64,000 nt of DNA from Deltaproteobacteria bacterium (GCA_016218915.1 JACRCQ010000005.1:62001-126000), one strand, 5' to 3'. Counted from the first letter of the stretch, positions 8,357 through 17,103 are shown. Notes: generated by a model from the letters alone, not told the origin. Numbers and translations are program-made.

Positions 8357-11149
8357 CTCTTCGCAGTGAATCTGGCACGAACGAGCGTCCTGCTCAAGAG
8401 GGCGGCCTGCCTTGCAACCGCGTGCGCAGCTTGCTCGGCGAACCCGCAACCCGCAGCACCGCTCGTGCGAACCACGGCGGTCGCTGTCACGCCCGCGAAT
8501 CCATGCGCACAGGCGCGAGAGCTTCGGGCCCTGGCTCGAGCGTGGGTGCCGCAGCGACGCTTCGAGCGGGCGATCCAGGCGATCCGGCGTGCGGACGCGC
8601 TGTGTCCGGCGGAGCAGAGCGCATCGTGGAGCGAGCAGGTGGTAGCGCTCGACGGGATGGAGGACCTCGGCGGGCTGCGCCAGCTTGCGGCTGGCATCGA
8701 AGCGGCCCCCAACCCCTCGTCGGATGTCGTGCAAGCCTTGCGAACTGCGCTCTCTCGACCTCACCCGAGCCGCTCCCTGCTCGATGCCTGGGCTCTTGCG
8801 GCTGCGGGGAATGAGAACCTCGACCTCGGCGTTGCCTCTCTCGAGAGAATGACGGGCGCAGCTCGACGCCCCTCGTCGCGGCTCAAGCGAGGCAGCCCCT
8901 ACAACTCCGAAGGATTCGTGTGGGCTCCCAACGGATCGCGCGCAGCGCTCCTCCGAAATGGGGCGGTGCACGTCTTCGACACTGCGTCGTGGCGCATGCT
9001 CCAGATCCTCGACGCAAGCGGCCGAGCAATCACCGACGCGAGCTTCACTCGCGATGGCGCGACGCTGATCTACTCCACGCAAGGCTCTGCCGTGGAGCTC
9101 TGGGACATCGCTTCCGCGCGTGTCACGGCTTCGTGGCCTGATGCGGGCGGGTTCGTGCTCGACGCAGCTCACGACACGCTGGTGACCGGCGTCGGCAAGA
9201 CCTCGCTCAGGAGCTGGCAGGTCCCTTCTGGTACGGCGATCGCGGTGCATGCCGCGCAGCCTGACAAGATCGATCGCGTGATCGCGACCGGTGAGCTGCT
9301 GGTGTCGACCGGCGAAGAAGGAACCGTTCGCCTCCTTGAGCGCGCGTCCGGGGCTACGCGGGCGTCGTTCACGCAAGCCGACCTCACATCCATCGCACTC
9401 AGCCCGGATGGCCGTTGGCTCGCCATCGGATCCTTTGATCGCACCAAGGTCCTTCGCTCCCAGAACTACCAGGGCGTGGTGCACTTGCGTGAGGCGCGCT
9501 CCGGCAAGCTGGCAAGAACATTGCTCGTGCCCGACCCGCCTCGCTACGCGTCCTACGCCGAAGAGATCTACAGCGTGTCGTCGTTGACCTTCTCCCAGGA
9601 CAGCAGGCTCCTCGCCACGAGCAACGGGCAGGGATTCACCTGCTTGTGGGATGTCGCCCAAGGCGGGCTGGTTCGCACGCTGCAGAGGCAGTCGCCCATC
9701 GCAGGCACCGCTACGGGAATCGCGATGAGCTCCCACTCCCACGACAACGGCGAAAGCAGGATTGGCGAAGCGACCAGGACAAGTGCGCACTTGCATGTTG
9801 TGCCCCTGAATCTGGCGATTCACGCTGCTCTGATCGAAGGCGGCGTGATCGGTGCCACGCAGGACGAGACCCTTGCGATTGCCCGCCTGGACGGGACCTT
9901 GGACTCGATGCGCTACGCGCCAGCCGGTGACCGCTCGACCGGCACGATCACCCCTGCGATCGACGTGAGCCCTGACCAGAGCAAGGTGCTCGCCTTCAGC
10001 AACCAGGAGCTGCGCATCTGGGACCGCAAGACCGGGTCCACGCTGCACCACGAGCCGTTGATCGACGACTCGATCTGGGCAGTGGGATTCTCGGGGGATG
10101 GGAGCGTGCTCACGACCCAGTCCCACGACGGGACGGTTCGCGTGCTCGATTCGACCGCGCCAGAATCGATGAGGATCGCACAAGGCCCTGGAAACGCCTC
10201 GATGAAGCGGGGCGGCGTCCGAGCCACGCGGGATGGTCGTGTGCTGATGGCCGTCCCGGAGGACTCGCGCACGCGGGTCATTGATGTCCGGACTGGAAGG
10301 GAGATCGGCGCGATCGATGTGGGGCACCGCTCGTATTCCCAGCCGTTGCTCAGCGACGATGGCTCGATCGTGGCGGTTTGCAGCGTGGCAGACGGCAACA
10401 TTGGGCGGAAGACGCAGGTCTGGTCCACGGCTCGCAGGCAGAAGCTCGTGGAGCTGCAGAGCAGCTATGACCCCACGATGGCGATCAGCAAGGATGGCAG
10501 GTGGTTTGCGGCATGGACGCCTCATCCTGGGTCGGTGTTCCAGATCTGGAACCTGCAGACAGGCGCGGTGCAGGTGAACCTGCCGGAGTCCGGGCAACCG
10601 GTGTTCGAGTTCAGCCCGGATGGGATGCTTCTGGCGACTACGCGATATCGCAACATCCATCTTGTCTCCACGGACAGCGGCGCCGAGGTCCGCACGCTCG
10701 AAGGCGACAACTTTGGCGCGACGGCCATTGCATTCGACTCCAAGGGCCGAACCCTTGCCGTGGGATTCAAGGATGGAGTCGTACGCGAATACGAAGTTGC
10801 GTCGGGCATTCGGCTCCGCTCCTCCACGATTCCTGGGGCGAGCATCAATGCCCTGGCGTTCTCGTCACGGGACGTGCTGGCGGTGGCCACCACGCTGGGA
10901 CAGGTCCAGCTCTTGCGGGGAGGTGATCGGTTGGCGACCGTGCACATACAGCCCTCGGCGCGGAGCGGCGTAGTCACGGCGGAGAGCGGAGCGATGGAGC
11001 TGGTCGGCGACAGGCACATTGCCGCGCAATCCCTCGTTTGCCGCGTGGGAGTCTGGTCACTTCCGTGGGAAGCCTGCGAGGTGCGGTTCGAGCGAGAGGG
11101 GGTCCTGAACAAGGCCTTGCGTGGTCAGGTCTTGGCGCTGGATCAGTGA
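8327..11149 (+). CDS. WD40-repeat protein, probable lipoprotein
   Basis: After an Arg/Lys-containing leader and a Cys-rich hydrophobic stretch (AACLATACAAC) that may be a lipobox, residues about 190-935 carry repeated beta-propeller blades: LSPDGRWLAIGS, LWDIASARV, FSQDSRLLATSN, FSGDGSVLTTQSHDGTVRVLD and FSPDGMLLATT. At least ten blade-like units are visible, enough for one or two propellers, so the likely role is protein binding at the envelope. The start is uncertain: GTG 8315, ATG 8327 or GTG 8366. Only 8366 avoids overlap with the divergent gene. The 3' end overlaps the convergent radical SAM gene by 7 bases. Confidence 0.8.
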   Translation: MKNPISVGLHLFAVNLARTSVLLKRAACLATACAACSANPQPAAPLVRTTAVAVTPANPCAQARELRALARAWVPQRRFERAIQAIRRADALCPAEQSASWSEQVVALDGMEDLGGLRQLAAGIEAAPNPSSDVVQALRTALSRPHPSRSLLDAWALAAAGNENLDLGVASLERMTGAARRPSSRLKRGSPYNSEGFVWAPNGSRAALLRNGAVHVFDTASWRMLQILDASGRAITDASFTRDGATLIYSTQGSAVELWDIASARVTASWPDAGGFVLDAAHDTLVTGVGKTSLRSWQVPSGTAIAVHAAQPDKIDRVIATGELLVSTGEEGTVRLLERASGATRASFTQADLTSIALSPDGRWLAIGSFDRTKVLRSQNYQGVVHLREARSGKLARTLLVPDPPRYASYAEEIYSVSSLTFSQDSRLLATSNGQGFTCLWDVAQGGLVRTLQRQSPIAGTATGIAMSSHSHDNGESRIGEATRTSAHLHVVPLNLAIHAALIEGGVIGATQDETLAIARLDGTLDSMRYAPAGDRSTGTITPAIDVSPDQSKVLAFSNQELRIWDRKTGSTLHHEPLIDDSIWAVGFSGDGSVLTTQSHDGTVRVLDSTAPESMRIAQGPGNASMKRGGVRATRDGRVLMAVPEDSRTRVIDVRTGREIGAIDVGHRSYSQPLLSDDGSIVAVCSVADGNIGRKTQVWSTARRQKLVELQSSYDPTMAISKDGRWFAAWTPHPGSVFQIWNLQTGAVQVNLPESGQPVFEFSPDGMLLATTRYRNIHLVSTDSGAEVRTLEGDNFGATAIAFDSKGRTLAVGFKDGVVREYEVASGIRLRSSTIPGASINALAFSSRDVLAVATTLGQVQLLRGGDRLATVHIQPSARSGVVTAESGAMELVGDRHIAAQSLVCRVGVWSLPWEACEVRFEREGVLNKALRGQVLALDQ

Positions 11150-12606
11150 TCCTGCGGGGGAGGAAGGCCGTACAAGTAGTCGCCGTCAGGCCCCGCTTCT
11201 TCAGCTGCATCTGCGTCGGTATCTGGCGCGTCGACCCCGTACCAGGTGCTCCCTTCCATTGCATCCGGGGGTAGCCCGTACAGGTCCACGGCGTCGACTT
11301 CCGGAGCGTCGTCCGGAACCCCGTAGTGGGGCGCCAATTCGCTGGGCGCGTCGTAGGGGAATCCGTAGAGAGGAGCTCCCTGCTCCGAGAGTGCATCGCT
11401 TCCGCCGTCTGAGGGCGCTGCGTCTTGCCCCGGATTGGGCGCACCGTATACCGGGACGGTGTCGGACACGGTGCCTCCGCACCCGATGGCGGCCAGCAAC
11501 GCAGCAGGCGCAATGGCCAGAGGAGCGTAGCGCGGACGTTTCCTGTCCGCAGCTCGGTCGGCCAGCGTGGCCACACGGTGGTAGCAGTAGGGGTTTTCCC
11601 ACCCACCCTCGCAGGTGCGCATGCTCACGCACCCGCCCCGGCAGATCTCCGCATGCACGCAAGTTCGGCAGAATCCCTTGAGGTTGTCCAAGGTGAACTG
11701 GCGGTTGTAGGCGAACGCGCCTGGGCGACGCCAGATGTCTGCAAGCGACTCGGTCTGGAGGTTCCCCTCGGTCGCAGTGCTCGCCTGCAGCGACAAGCAA
11801 CCTTTGACCCCGCCGTCTGCCTCGATCCCCACATTGCGGCATCCGGCGTAGCAGCCTGTCCAGCAGCCCAACGGCGTCCTGCGCGACTTGCGGAGCGTGG
11901 CTTCGTAGGCGCCGTAGTACCCCACGTTGTCTGCGACCCGGATGTGCACCTGGCAGCGCTGGATCAGCCGCGCGAGGGTGGGAACGACCTCCAGGAGATC
12001 CTCGGGGCATATCTGATCTCCGCGATGGTCGCCCAGGTTCCCCATGGCAGCGCCGATCTGCAGCTGCCAGACGAACACGCGTCCCACGAGCAGATCATGG
12101 ATCGCCTCCAGCTGGTGGAGGTTGCCGCGGTGGATGGTGGTGATGACGCCGACCGGGAGCTTCTCTGCCGCGCAGTCGTCGAGGAGCTGCAGGACCTTGC
12201 CGTAGAGCCCCTTGGACTTGCGGAGCAGGTCATGCTGCGGCGCGAGCCCATCCAGGCTCACGCCGAGATTGACCAGGCCCGAGTTTTTGGCGTCGCGCAC
12301 GAAGTCCTTTCCCGTGCGCACCGCGTTGGTGATCAGGTTCATGCGCATGCCGAGGCGCGCGCCTTCAGAGGCCACATCCTGCCAGTGATCGCACAGGGTC
12401 GGCTCACCGCCGGACAAGGTGACGCGCCTGCAGCCCAGGCTTGCGAGCTGGCGAGCCACGCCGAGCATGGCGTCACGCGACATCTCGGAGCCGCGGGCCT
12501 GGCCGGCACGCGAGCCGCAGTGCCCGCAGTTCAGGTTGCACCGCAGGGTCAGCTCCCACGTGCACGCCCGGGGTTGGAGCGGGAAGTTGTCGATGATGGC
12601 CCTCAC
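11143..12606 (-). CDS. radical SAM/SPASM enzyme with fused signal-like segment and YG-repeat tail
   Basis: The GTG start has AAGGAGG five bases upstream. Residues 23-30 carry the CX3CX2C cluster motif (CNLNCGHC), followed by SGGEPTLC, and a SPASM domain with many Cys (GCWTGCYAGC, CRTCVHAEICRGGC) ends near residue 335. SPASM enzymes commonly modify ribosomal peptides. From about 355 the same frame continues with RKRPR, a hydrophobic stretch and a lipobox-like AAIGC, then about 110 residues with six YG units (VYGAP, LYGFPYDAP, HYGVPDDAP, LYGLPPDA, WYGVDAP, LYGLPPP) in an Asp/Ala/Pro-rich background. The tail looks like a separate small lipoprotein or peptide substrate joined to its maturase. 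An internal GTG at 11574 could also start the tail alone. Confidence 0.85.
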   Translation of the reverse strand: MRAIIDNFPLQPRACTWELTLRCNLNCGHCGSRAGQARGSEMSRDAMLGVARQLASLGCRRVTLSGGEPTLCDHWQDVASEGARLGMRMNLITNAVRTGKDFVRDAKNSGLVNLGVSLDGLAPQHDLLRKSKGLYGKVLQLLDDCAAEKLPVGVITTIHRGNLHQLEAIHDLLVGRVFVWQLQIGAAMGNLGDHRGDQICPEDLLEVVPTLARLIQRCQVHIRVADNVGYYGAYEATLRKSRRTPLGCWTGCYAGCRNVGIEADGGVKGCLSLQASTATEGNLQTESLADIWRRPGAFAYNRQFTLDNLKGFCRTCVHAEICRGGCVSMRTCEGGWENPYCYHRVATLADRAADRKRPRYAPLAIAPAALLAAIGCGGTVSDTVPVYGAPNPGQDAAPSDGGSDALSEQGAPLYGFPYDAPSELAPHYGVPDDAPEVDAVDLYGLPPDAMEGSTWYGVDAPDTDADAAEEAGPDGDYLYGLPPPQDH

Positions 12607-12667
12607 ATCGCCCTCCTTGGCAAGCGGTCCTGGTCAAGGCAAGGGTAGCAGGAGTTGCGGGCGTGCC

Positions 12668-13795
12668 ATGAGGAATCGGTCCACGACTCAACAACTCCGG
12701 CCGTGGTACCGTCACGCTCCAGTGAACGCGAAGCGAATTGCCCCAACCTGGATACGCAAGAGCCGTCCGCTGGCAGCAGCGGTGTTGATGCTTGCGGCCA
12801 TGAGCGCGTCCTGCGCCCGACAGGTCCAGCCCACGCAGCACAACGCTCCAGCAGAAGCCGGAGAGCGCGAGGCTCGATTCAAGGAGCGACTCGAGGGGCT
12901 TGTCCAGAGCACTGGCGGAGAGCTCGGATTCGCGATGCGGGTGATCGAAGGGGGGAAGCTGGTTTCGATCCGAGGCATGGAGAGCTTCCCCATGGCGAGT
13001 GTCTACAAGTTCCCGATTGCGCTTGCCATGCTTGCCGAGGTCGAACGCGGCAAGGCGGACCTGGCGCGGTTCGTGAGCTTTGGGCGCGATTTGTCGTGCG
13101 GAGGGCCGATGATGGAGACGCTTCGAGGCGATCCGGTGTCATCGACGCTCGGCGATCTGATCGACTGGATGGTCGTGACGAGCGACAACACGGCATGCAA
13201 CGTGGTGCTCCGCGAGCTCGGAGGCCCGGCTGCAGCCACGGCGAACCTCAAGCGCCTTGGGATCCAGGGGATCCGCGTGGATCGAAACGAGCTCGATCTC
13301 GCCAGGGATGAGCTGCGGATTGCGCACCCGGAACGTGTTCCGGACAACGCGTCCGCAGAGCAGCTGGGAGAAGTCGAGAACGCCATGACGCCTGAGGACT
13401 GGCGAAGATCCGGGGACGCATTCGCAAAGGATCCGCGTGACACGGCGACGCCAGAGGCGATGCTGGAGCTGTTGGTCCTGTTCCACGAGGGAAAAGCCCT
13501 TGGGCCGGGGATGACTGCGTGGCTCCGCAAGCGGATGGAGAAGGCGAAGCCGATTCGGATCGGGCTCGGAGTACCCGAGGGGACCCAGGTGCTTCACAAG
13601 ACAGGAACCGGGCCGCAGCTCTTCAATGACGTAGGGATTGTCACGCTCCCGGACGGCAGGCACCTTGCCATGGTGATCTTCATCCGGCGTGCTCACAATG
13701 CAACGATGGAGAGTGCTTCGCGTGTGATTGGGGCGGTGGCAAGGGCAGCGTGGGAGGAGTACGCTGTCCACGGTTCCGTAGCTCGTTGGCGCTAG
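12668..13795 (+). CDS. class A beta-lactamase-like serine hydrolase, putative lipoprotein
   Basis: It has a lipoprotein signal ending SASC and a penicillin-binding-type fold: SVYK (Ser111, Lys114), SDN at 172-174, an omega-loop RNELDLA that keeps the Glu but has Ala where class A enzymes usually have Asn, and KTGTG from Lys311. It should hydrolyse beta-lactams or related peptidoglycan amides at the envelope; the changed omega loop leaves the substrate open. ATG 12668 is used; GTG at 12722 would give a tighter signal peptide. The upstream open frame lies antisense to the radical SAM gene and is ignored. Its TAG shares a CTAG palindrome with the stop of the convergent TOPRIM gene. A broken copy of its 3' end is at 17104-17281. 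Confidence 0.85.
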   Translation: MRNRSTTQQLRPWYRHAPVNAKRIAPTWIRKSRPLAAAVLMLAAMSASCARQVQPTQHNAPAEAGEREARFKERLEGLVQSTGGELGFAMRVIEGGKLVSIRGMESFPMASVYKFPIALAMLAEVERGKADLARFVSFGRDLSCGGPMMETLRGDPVSSTLGDLIDWMVVTSDNTACNVVLRELGGPAAATANLKRLGIQGIRVDRNELDLARDELRIAHPERVPDNASAEQLGEVENAMTPEDWRRSGDAFAKDPRDTATPEAMLELLVLFHEGKALGPGMTAWLRKRMEKAKPIRIGLGVPEGTQVLHKTGTGPQLFNDVGIVTLPDGRHLAMVIFIRRAHNATMESASRVIGAVARAAWEEYAVHGSVARWR

Positions 13796-14514
13796 GCCTC
13801 AAGCACCCACTGCAGCGCATTTCCTACCGGCGTGTCCAGTAGGGCCTTGAGACACCTCTCCCGGGTCGACGCAGCTTGAAGGAGTCTCTCCACGAAGGAG
13901 GCTGATTCGGTTTTGGGTCCCAGGGCAGCGTTCCAGATGCGAAACGCGCGCTTCCATCCGTGGTCCGGTGCCAGTTGCAGCAGGGAGGTGGTGGCCTGCT
14001 CGGCCCACGCGCGTGTGTCTTGCTCAGCCGTTCCGAGGATCCCTTCGATCAGAACGCGTTCGAGATCGTTCTCTCCGGTGGGCGCCTGGTCAAACACGGC
14101 GGGGGCGGAAGTGCGCCATGGCGCGAGCTGGATCTCTACTTCTCGGCCCGCGAGTCTGGTTCGGTACAGCCCCTTGCCGTCGCTCAACATCTGCGGGCCC
14201 TTCTTCCCAGCGTGATCGGCAAAGTCCTTCAGAAAGAACTGATTGGCGCTGGCTGGCGGGTCGTTGTCCGGGTCGAAGGTGACCACGATTCGATCCGGTC
14301 TCTTGGTCGCTGTCCCGAGTTGCAGTGCCCGTTCCGCAAGCCTCGACTTGGATTTCCCGTCGATCACCTCCAGCTCGATCTGGTCGATGTCGAAGCTCAG
14401 ACCCGCAGGGATGGTGCGCTCCTGTCGTGATGTCAGATGCCTGAGCATCGCGCGCAACGCAGCGATATCGTCCCTGCCCTCGGCTATCACCGCGCGGTAG
14501 CGATTAGCGCCCAT
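13792..14514 (-). CDS. TOPRIM-like nuclease subunit paired with the upstream ATPase
   Basis: The N-terminal RAVIAEGRDDIAALR (Glu12) and VVTFDPDND at about 77-85 match the Glu and Asp-x-Asp metal-binding motifs of TOPRIM folds, as in OLD nucleases and DUF3226/DUF4435-type proteins. The rest is helical without further motifs. The ATPase stop and this ATG overlap as TGATG; a GTG one codon earlier is possible. ATPase followed by TOPRIM is the order of split OLD-family and PARIS-type defence pairs, so a role in nucleic acid cleavage or abortive infection is inferred from architecture only. Confidence 0.65.
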   Translation of the reverse strand: MGANRYRAVIAEGRDDIAALRAMLRHLTSRQERTIPAGLSFDIDQIELEVIDGKSKSRLAERALQLGTATKRPDRIVVTFDPDNDPPASANQFFLKDFADHAGKKGPQMLSDGKGLYRTRLAGREVEIQLAPWRTSAPAVFDQAPTGENDLERVLIEGILGTAEQDTRAWAEQATTSLLQLAPDHGWKRAFRIWNAALGPKTESASFVERLLQAASTRERCLKALLDTPVGNALQWVLEA

Positions 14515-15533
14515 CACAGCCTCAGATCATCTTTCCACTCGATCACGCGCTGATACGCATCGGGGCCGGAGATCACCAGGGGGTCAAGCACACCATCGGC
14601 CATGGTTAGCCCGACAACGCAGGCCTTGTTCGCTGCGGACTCGAATTCCCGAAGGACTGCTTCCACGAACTCCAGGCTGTGCGTGGCAATGAACACCTGC
14701 GTCTTGTCGTCGATCGCGCGCCGCAGCAGCTGCGCGAGAACGTGAAACATCTTGGGGTGGGCGAACGCCTCGGGTTCGTCGAGCGCGCACACGCCGCCGT
14801 GGGATTGCGCGAGCGAGGCCGCGATCAAAAGCGTGCGGGCGAAGCCGTCCCCGGCGTAGGCGATCGGGTAGCCGCGCCGAGGCGGTCCCTCGAACATGAA
14901 GGGCTCGTCTCGGTCGCCGACAGCGATGTTCTCCACGCCGAGCAGGTTGGGACGCAAGATCCTGAGGTACTCGAAGAAGGCGTCATACCAGGCGCTAAGC
15001 TTGATGCGGCTCAACGAGTCGCGCAGCGCGCTGGAGAAGCGCGGATTCGAGAATCGAAGGCTCGCCGAGGCGCCTCGATCCACGAACGCCGCATGGAGTG
15101 TGAAAGGGCACCGCTCAGGAAGCTGCGAAGCAATCGTGGCGGTTCCATCCGAATCGACGTGCACAGCCGTCTGCGCCGGGCCGCTCTCCGACGAGTAAAG
15201 CGTCGCCATCTGCGGGCGGAGATCAACCGTGAGCTTGACCGTTGGGGTGTCGCCCTCGAACGCCTCGTCCAGCAACCATTTCGACGACACCTCTGCGCCG
15301 ACACCCGGTATGACCCAGTACCGCATGCCCTCGACGCCAAGCCATTCCCGGCACGAGAGCGCGGCGAACGAGGCGCTCGCCGACGGGCCCGCGCACGCCA
15401 CACCCGCAGCTTCCAACACCGTCGACTTGCCGCATCCGTTCGGACCCAGAAGGATGGTCATCGGCGCCAGATCAGGGATCGTGCCCTGCGCGATGCCGCG
15501 CAATCCCTTGATGGTCAGGCTCTTGATCCTCAT
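14514..15533 (-). CDS. AAA/ABC-type ATPase (OLD/AAA_21-like), partner of TOPRIM protein
   Basis: It opens with MRIKSLTIKGLRGI and Walker A GPNGCGKST at 30-38, then has a long insert with no recognised domain, a late Walker B VCALDEPEAFAHP, and FIATHSLEF with the switch His. This is the SMC/RecF-like ATPase layout found in OLD proteins, PARIS AriA and related defence ATPases. I start at the ATG at 15533, because the longer frame adds an unlikely low-complexity leader. A small ORF upstream ends in an ATGA overlap with this start. The pair lies between the beta-lactamase gene and the second FGE-like lipoprotein gene. Confidence 0.8.
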   Translation of the reverse strand: MRIKSLTIKGLRGIAQGTIPDLAPMTILLGPNGCGKSTVLEAAGVACAGPSASASFAALSCREWLGVEGMRYWVIPGVGAEVSSKWLLDEAFEGDTPTVKLTVDLRPQMATLYSSESGPAQTAVHVDSDGTATIASQLPERCPFTLHAAFVDRGASASLRFSNPRFSSALRDSLSRIKLSAWYDAFFEYLRILRPNLLGVENIAVGDRDEPFMFEGPPRRGYPIAYAGDGFARTLLIAASLAQSHGGVCALDEPEAFAHPKMFHVLAQLLRRAIDDKTQVFIATHSLEFVEAVLREFESAANKACVVGLTMADGVLDPLVISGPDAYQRVIEWKDDLRL

Positions 15534-15763
15534 GGCAACTGCTCCAACCCGACCATAGCGCACGCTCGGGCCTGCGGAAACCTCCCCTTTCGAGCCTCGA
15601 TCATCTGGCACCCATCCCGCGCGAACGAGCGTACAATCGCCTCATCCCGCTCGGGAGCCGGCAAGAGGCGCCGAACCCCTTCGCTGACCTGGATGAAGCC
15701 TTGGGGAGCCGTCGAACCACGCTCCGGAGCGTGGTCGGCGACCACACGAGCTAGCTCGAGCAC
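15530..15763 (-). CDS. small ORF coupled to the ATPase, or 3' remnant of a broken gene
   Basis: This 77-residue frame starts at a GTG, reads as ordinary protein (LELARVVADHAPERGS, FARDGCQMIEAR) and ends in an ATGA overlap with the ATPase start. The neighbouring minus frame just upstream (around 15770-15830) contains LLADLSIALLDRDP, so one frameshift would extend it. It may be a small real gene of the defence-like operon or the 3' end of a broken one. Family unknown. Confidence 0.3.
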   Translation of the reverse strand: MLELARVVADHAPERGSTAPQGFIQVSEGVRRLLPAPERDEAIVRSFARDGCQMIEARKGRFPQARACAMVGLEQLP

Positions 15764-16093
15764 GCGGTCTGGATCTCGGGTCGCGGTCGAGCAGGGCGAT
15801 GCTCAGGTCCGCGAGAAGCTGGGTTGGCCAACAGCCCGTGGATGTGACGGGATCCGCTCCGATCACGCAGCCCGAGCCCGCGCGCCCCGCAGCGGGCAGC
15901 ACCTCTACGCAAGATGCTTCTCGCGAGGTTCGCAACGCCGCAGGGGGTGCGACGTCCGTTGGCACAGATCGGCACGCATCTTTCGTTGCGATCACGCTGT
16001 TTATTGCATACTGCGTTGGGTACGAATCTTGCTGCTTGGCGGTGGTACGATGAAGTGTGCCATGACGGGGCGTTCGCCATCTGGTGGGGTACC
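15764..16093. other. gap without a clear gene
   Basis: Apart from the possible frameshifted extension of the small ORF on the minus strand, no supported gene, repeat or RNA is seen here. The sequence just before the next gene (gcttggcggtggtacgatgaag, then ggtggggt before the ATG) could hold its promoter and ribosome binding site, but no clear -35/-10 pair is visible. Confidence 0.4.
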
Positions 16094-17050
16094 ATGAGTG
16101 CTCATCACAGTCTGTTACAGGCCATCAGCATCCTCGCACTCACGCTTGTGCACGCATGTGCAGGCAAGACCAGCGGGAAACCCGACGACGCCGGGGTCGG
16201 TGGATCGTCCGCAGGAGGTGGGGGCTCCGGGCAGGAAGCGGGCACGGGCGGCGGCGGGGGCACCGCGGGGAGCGCCGGACATAGCCTTGGGGGTAGCGCC
16301 CCGGCGCAGGGGGGCGGATCGGGCGGTGAAGGGGGAGCTGCGGGCTGCGGCAGCTGCGGTCCCCTCGAGCAGTGCTGGAACGGACAGATCTGCGTTGCGA
16401 GGCTGGTCCCGATGCCGAACGGCTACTCGATCGATGCAACGGAGGTCACCCGAGATCAATACGCAGCGTGGCTCGCGTCCAACCCCTCGACCAGCGGGCA
16501 GGACCTCTGGTGCAGCTTCAACACGGACTTCACGCCGGGTTGCCCGGACCTGGACGGGGGCGGGGAATGGCCGCCGGGAAACAAGGGCAATCATCCGGTG
16601 GTCTGCATGGACTGGTGCGATGCCTTTGCGTACTGCAAGGCAGTGGGCAAGCGGCTGTGCGGAAGGATTGGCGGCGGAGCGAACGACTTCAACGACGAAG
16701 CGCACAGCCAGTGGTATGAAGCGTGCAGCTCTGGAGGACAGTTCGCCTACCCCTATGGCAACACTTTCGCCTACGAGACCTGCAATGGGGCGATCGGGAC
16801 CACGGCGGTCGGAAGCCTGTCAGGGTGCCAATCGCCGGTGAGCGCGTATGCGGGCGTGTACGATCTGAGCGGCAATGTGCTCGAGTGGGAGGACTCCTGT
16901 GCGACCATCTCGACCTTTGGCACGTGCCGGCTGCGCGGGGGCGCTGCCGGCAACAACGACTACCCCGCCCTGCTTCAGTGCACCAGCAGCTCGTCGTGCG
17001 AGCGAATTTGCATCGCCAACTCCATCGGTTTTCGGTGCTGCGCCCCTTGA
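16094..17050 (+). CDS. lipoprotein with Gly-rich linker and FGE-like domain (paralog of 4343-5443)
   Basis: It starts at the ATG at 16094 behind ggtgggg. A signal ends in VHAC, a Gly/Ser-rich linker follows, and an FGE/SUMF1-like domain carries IDATEVTRDQYAAWL, CMDWCDAFAYC, KRLCGRIGGG, YDLSGNVLEWED, RLRGGAAG and IGFRCCAP. Motif order and spacing match the protein at 4343-5443, so the two are paralogs. As there, the usual catalytic Cys pair of formylglycine-generating enzymes is not apparent. It is probably an outer-membrane-anchored binding protein. Confidence 0.8.
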   Translation: MSAHHSLLQAISILALTLVHACAGKTSGKPDDAGVGGSSAGGGGSGQEAGTGGGGGTAGSAGHSLGGSAPAQGGGSGGEGGAAGCGSCGPLEQCWNGQICVARLVPMPNGYSIDATEVTRDQYAAWLASNPSTSGQDLWCSFNTDFTPGCPDLDGGGEWPPGNKGNHPVVCMDWCDAFAYCKAVGKRLCGRIGGGANDFNDEAHSQWYEACSSGGQFAYPYGNTFAYETCNGAIGTTAVGSLSGCQSPVSAYAGVYDLSGNVLEWEDSCATISTFGTCRLRGGAAGNNDYPALLQCTSSSSCERICIANSIGFRCCAP

Positions 17051-17103
17051 CGCGACGGATGTAGTTGCTGCCGCGGCAGCGTCTGCGACCTTGTTGACCG
17101 CCT

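Noticed and set aside
8357..10660. Upstream extension of the Cys-rich lipoprotein frame on the minus strand, reading 767 residues
   Set aside because: It is antisense to the WD40 gene, has histidine/arginine-rich shadow composition, and the true signal peptide follows the ATG at 8356.
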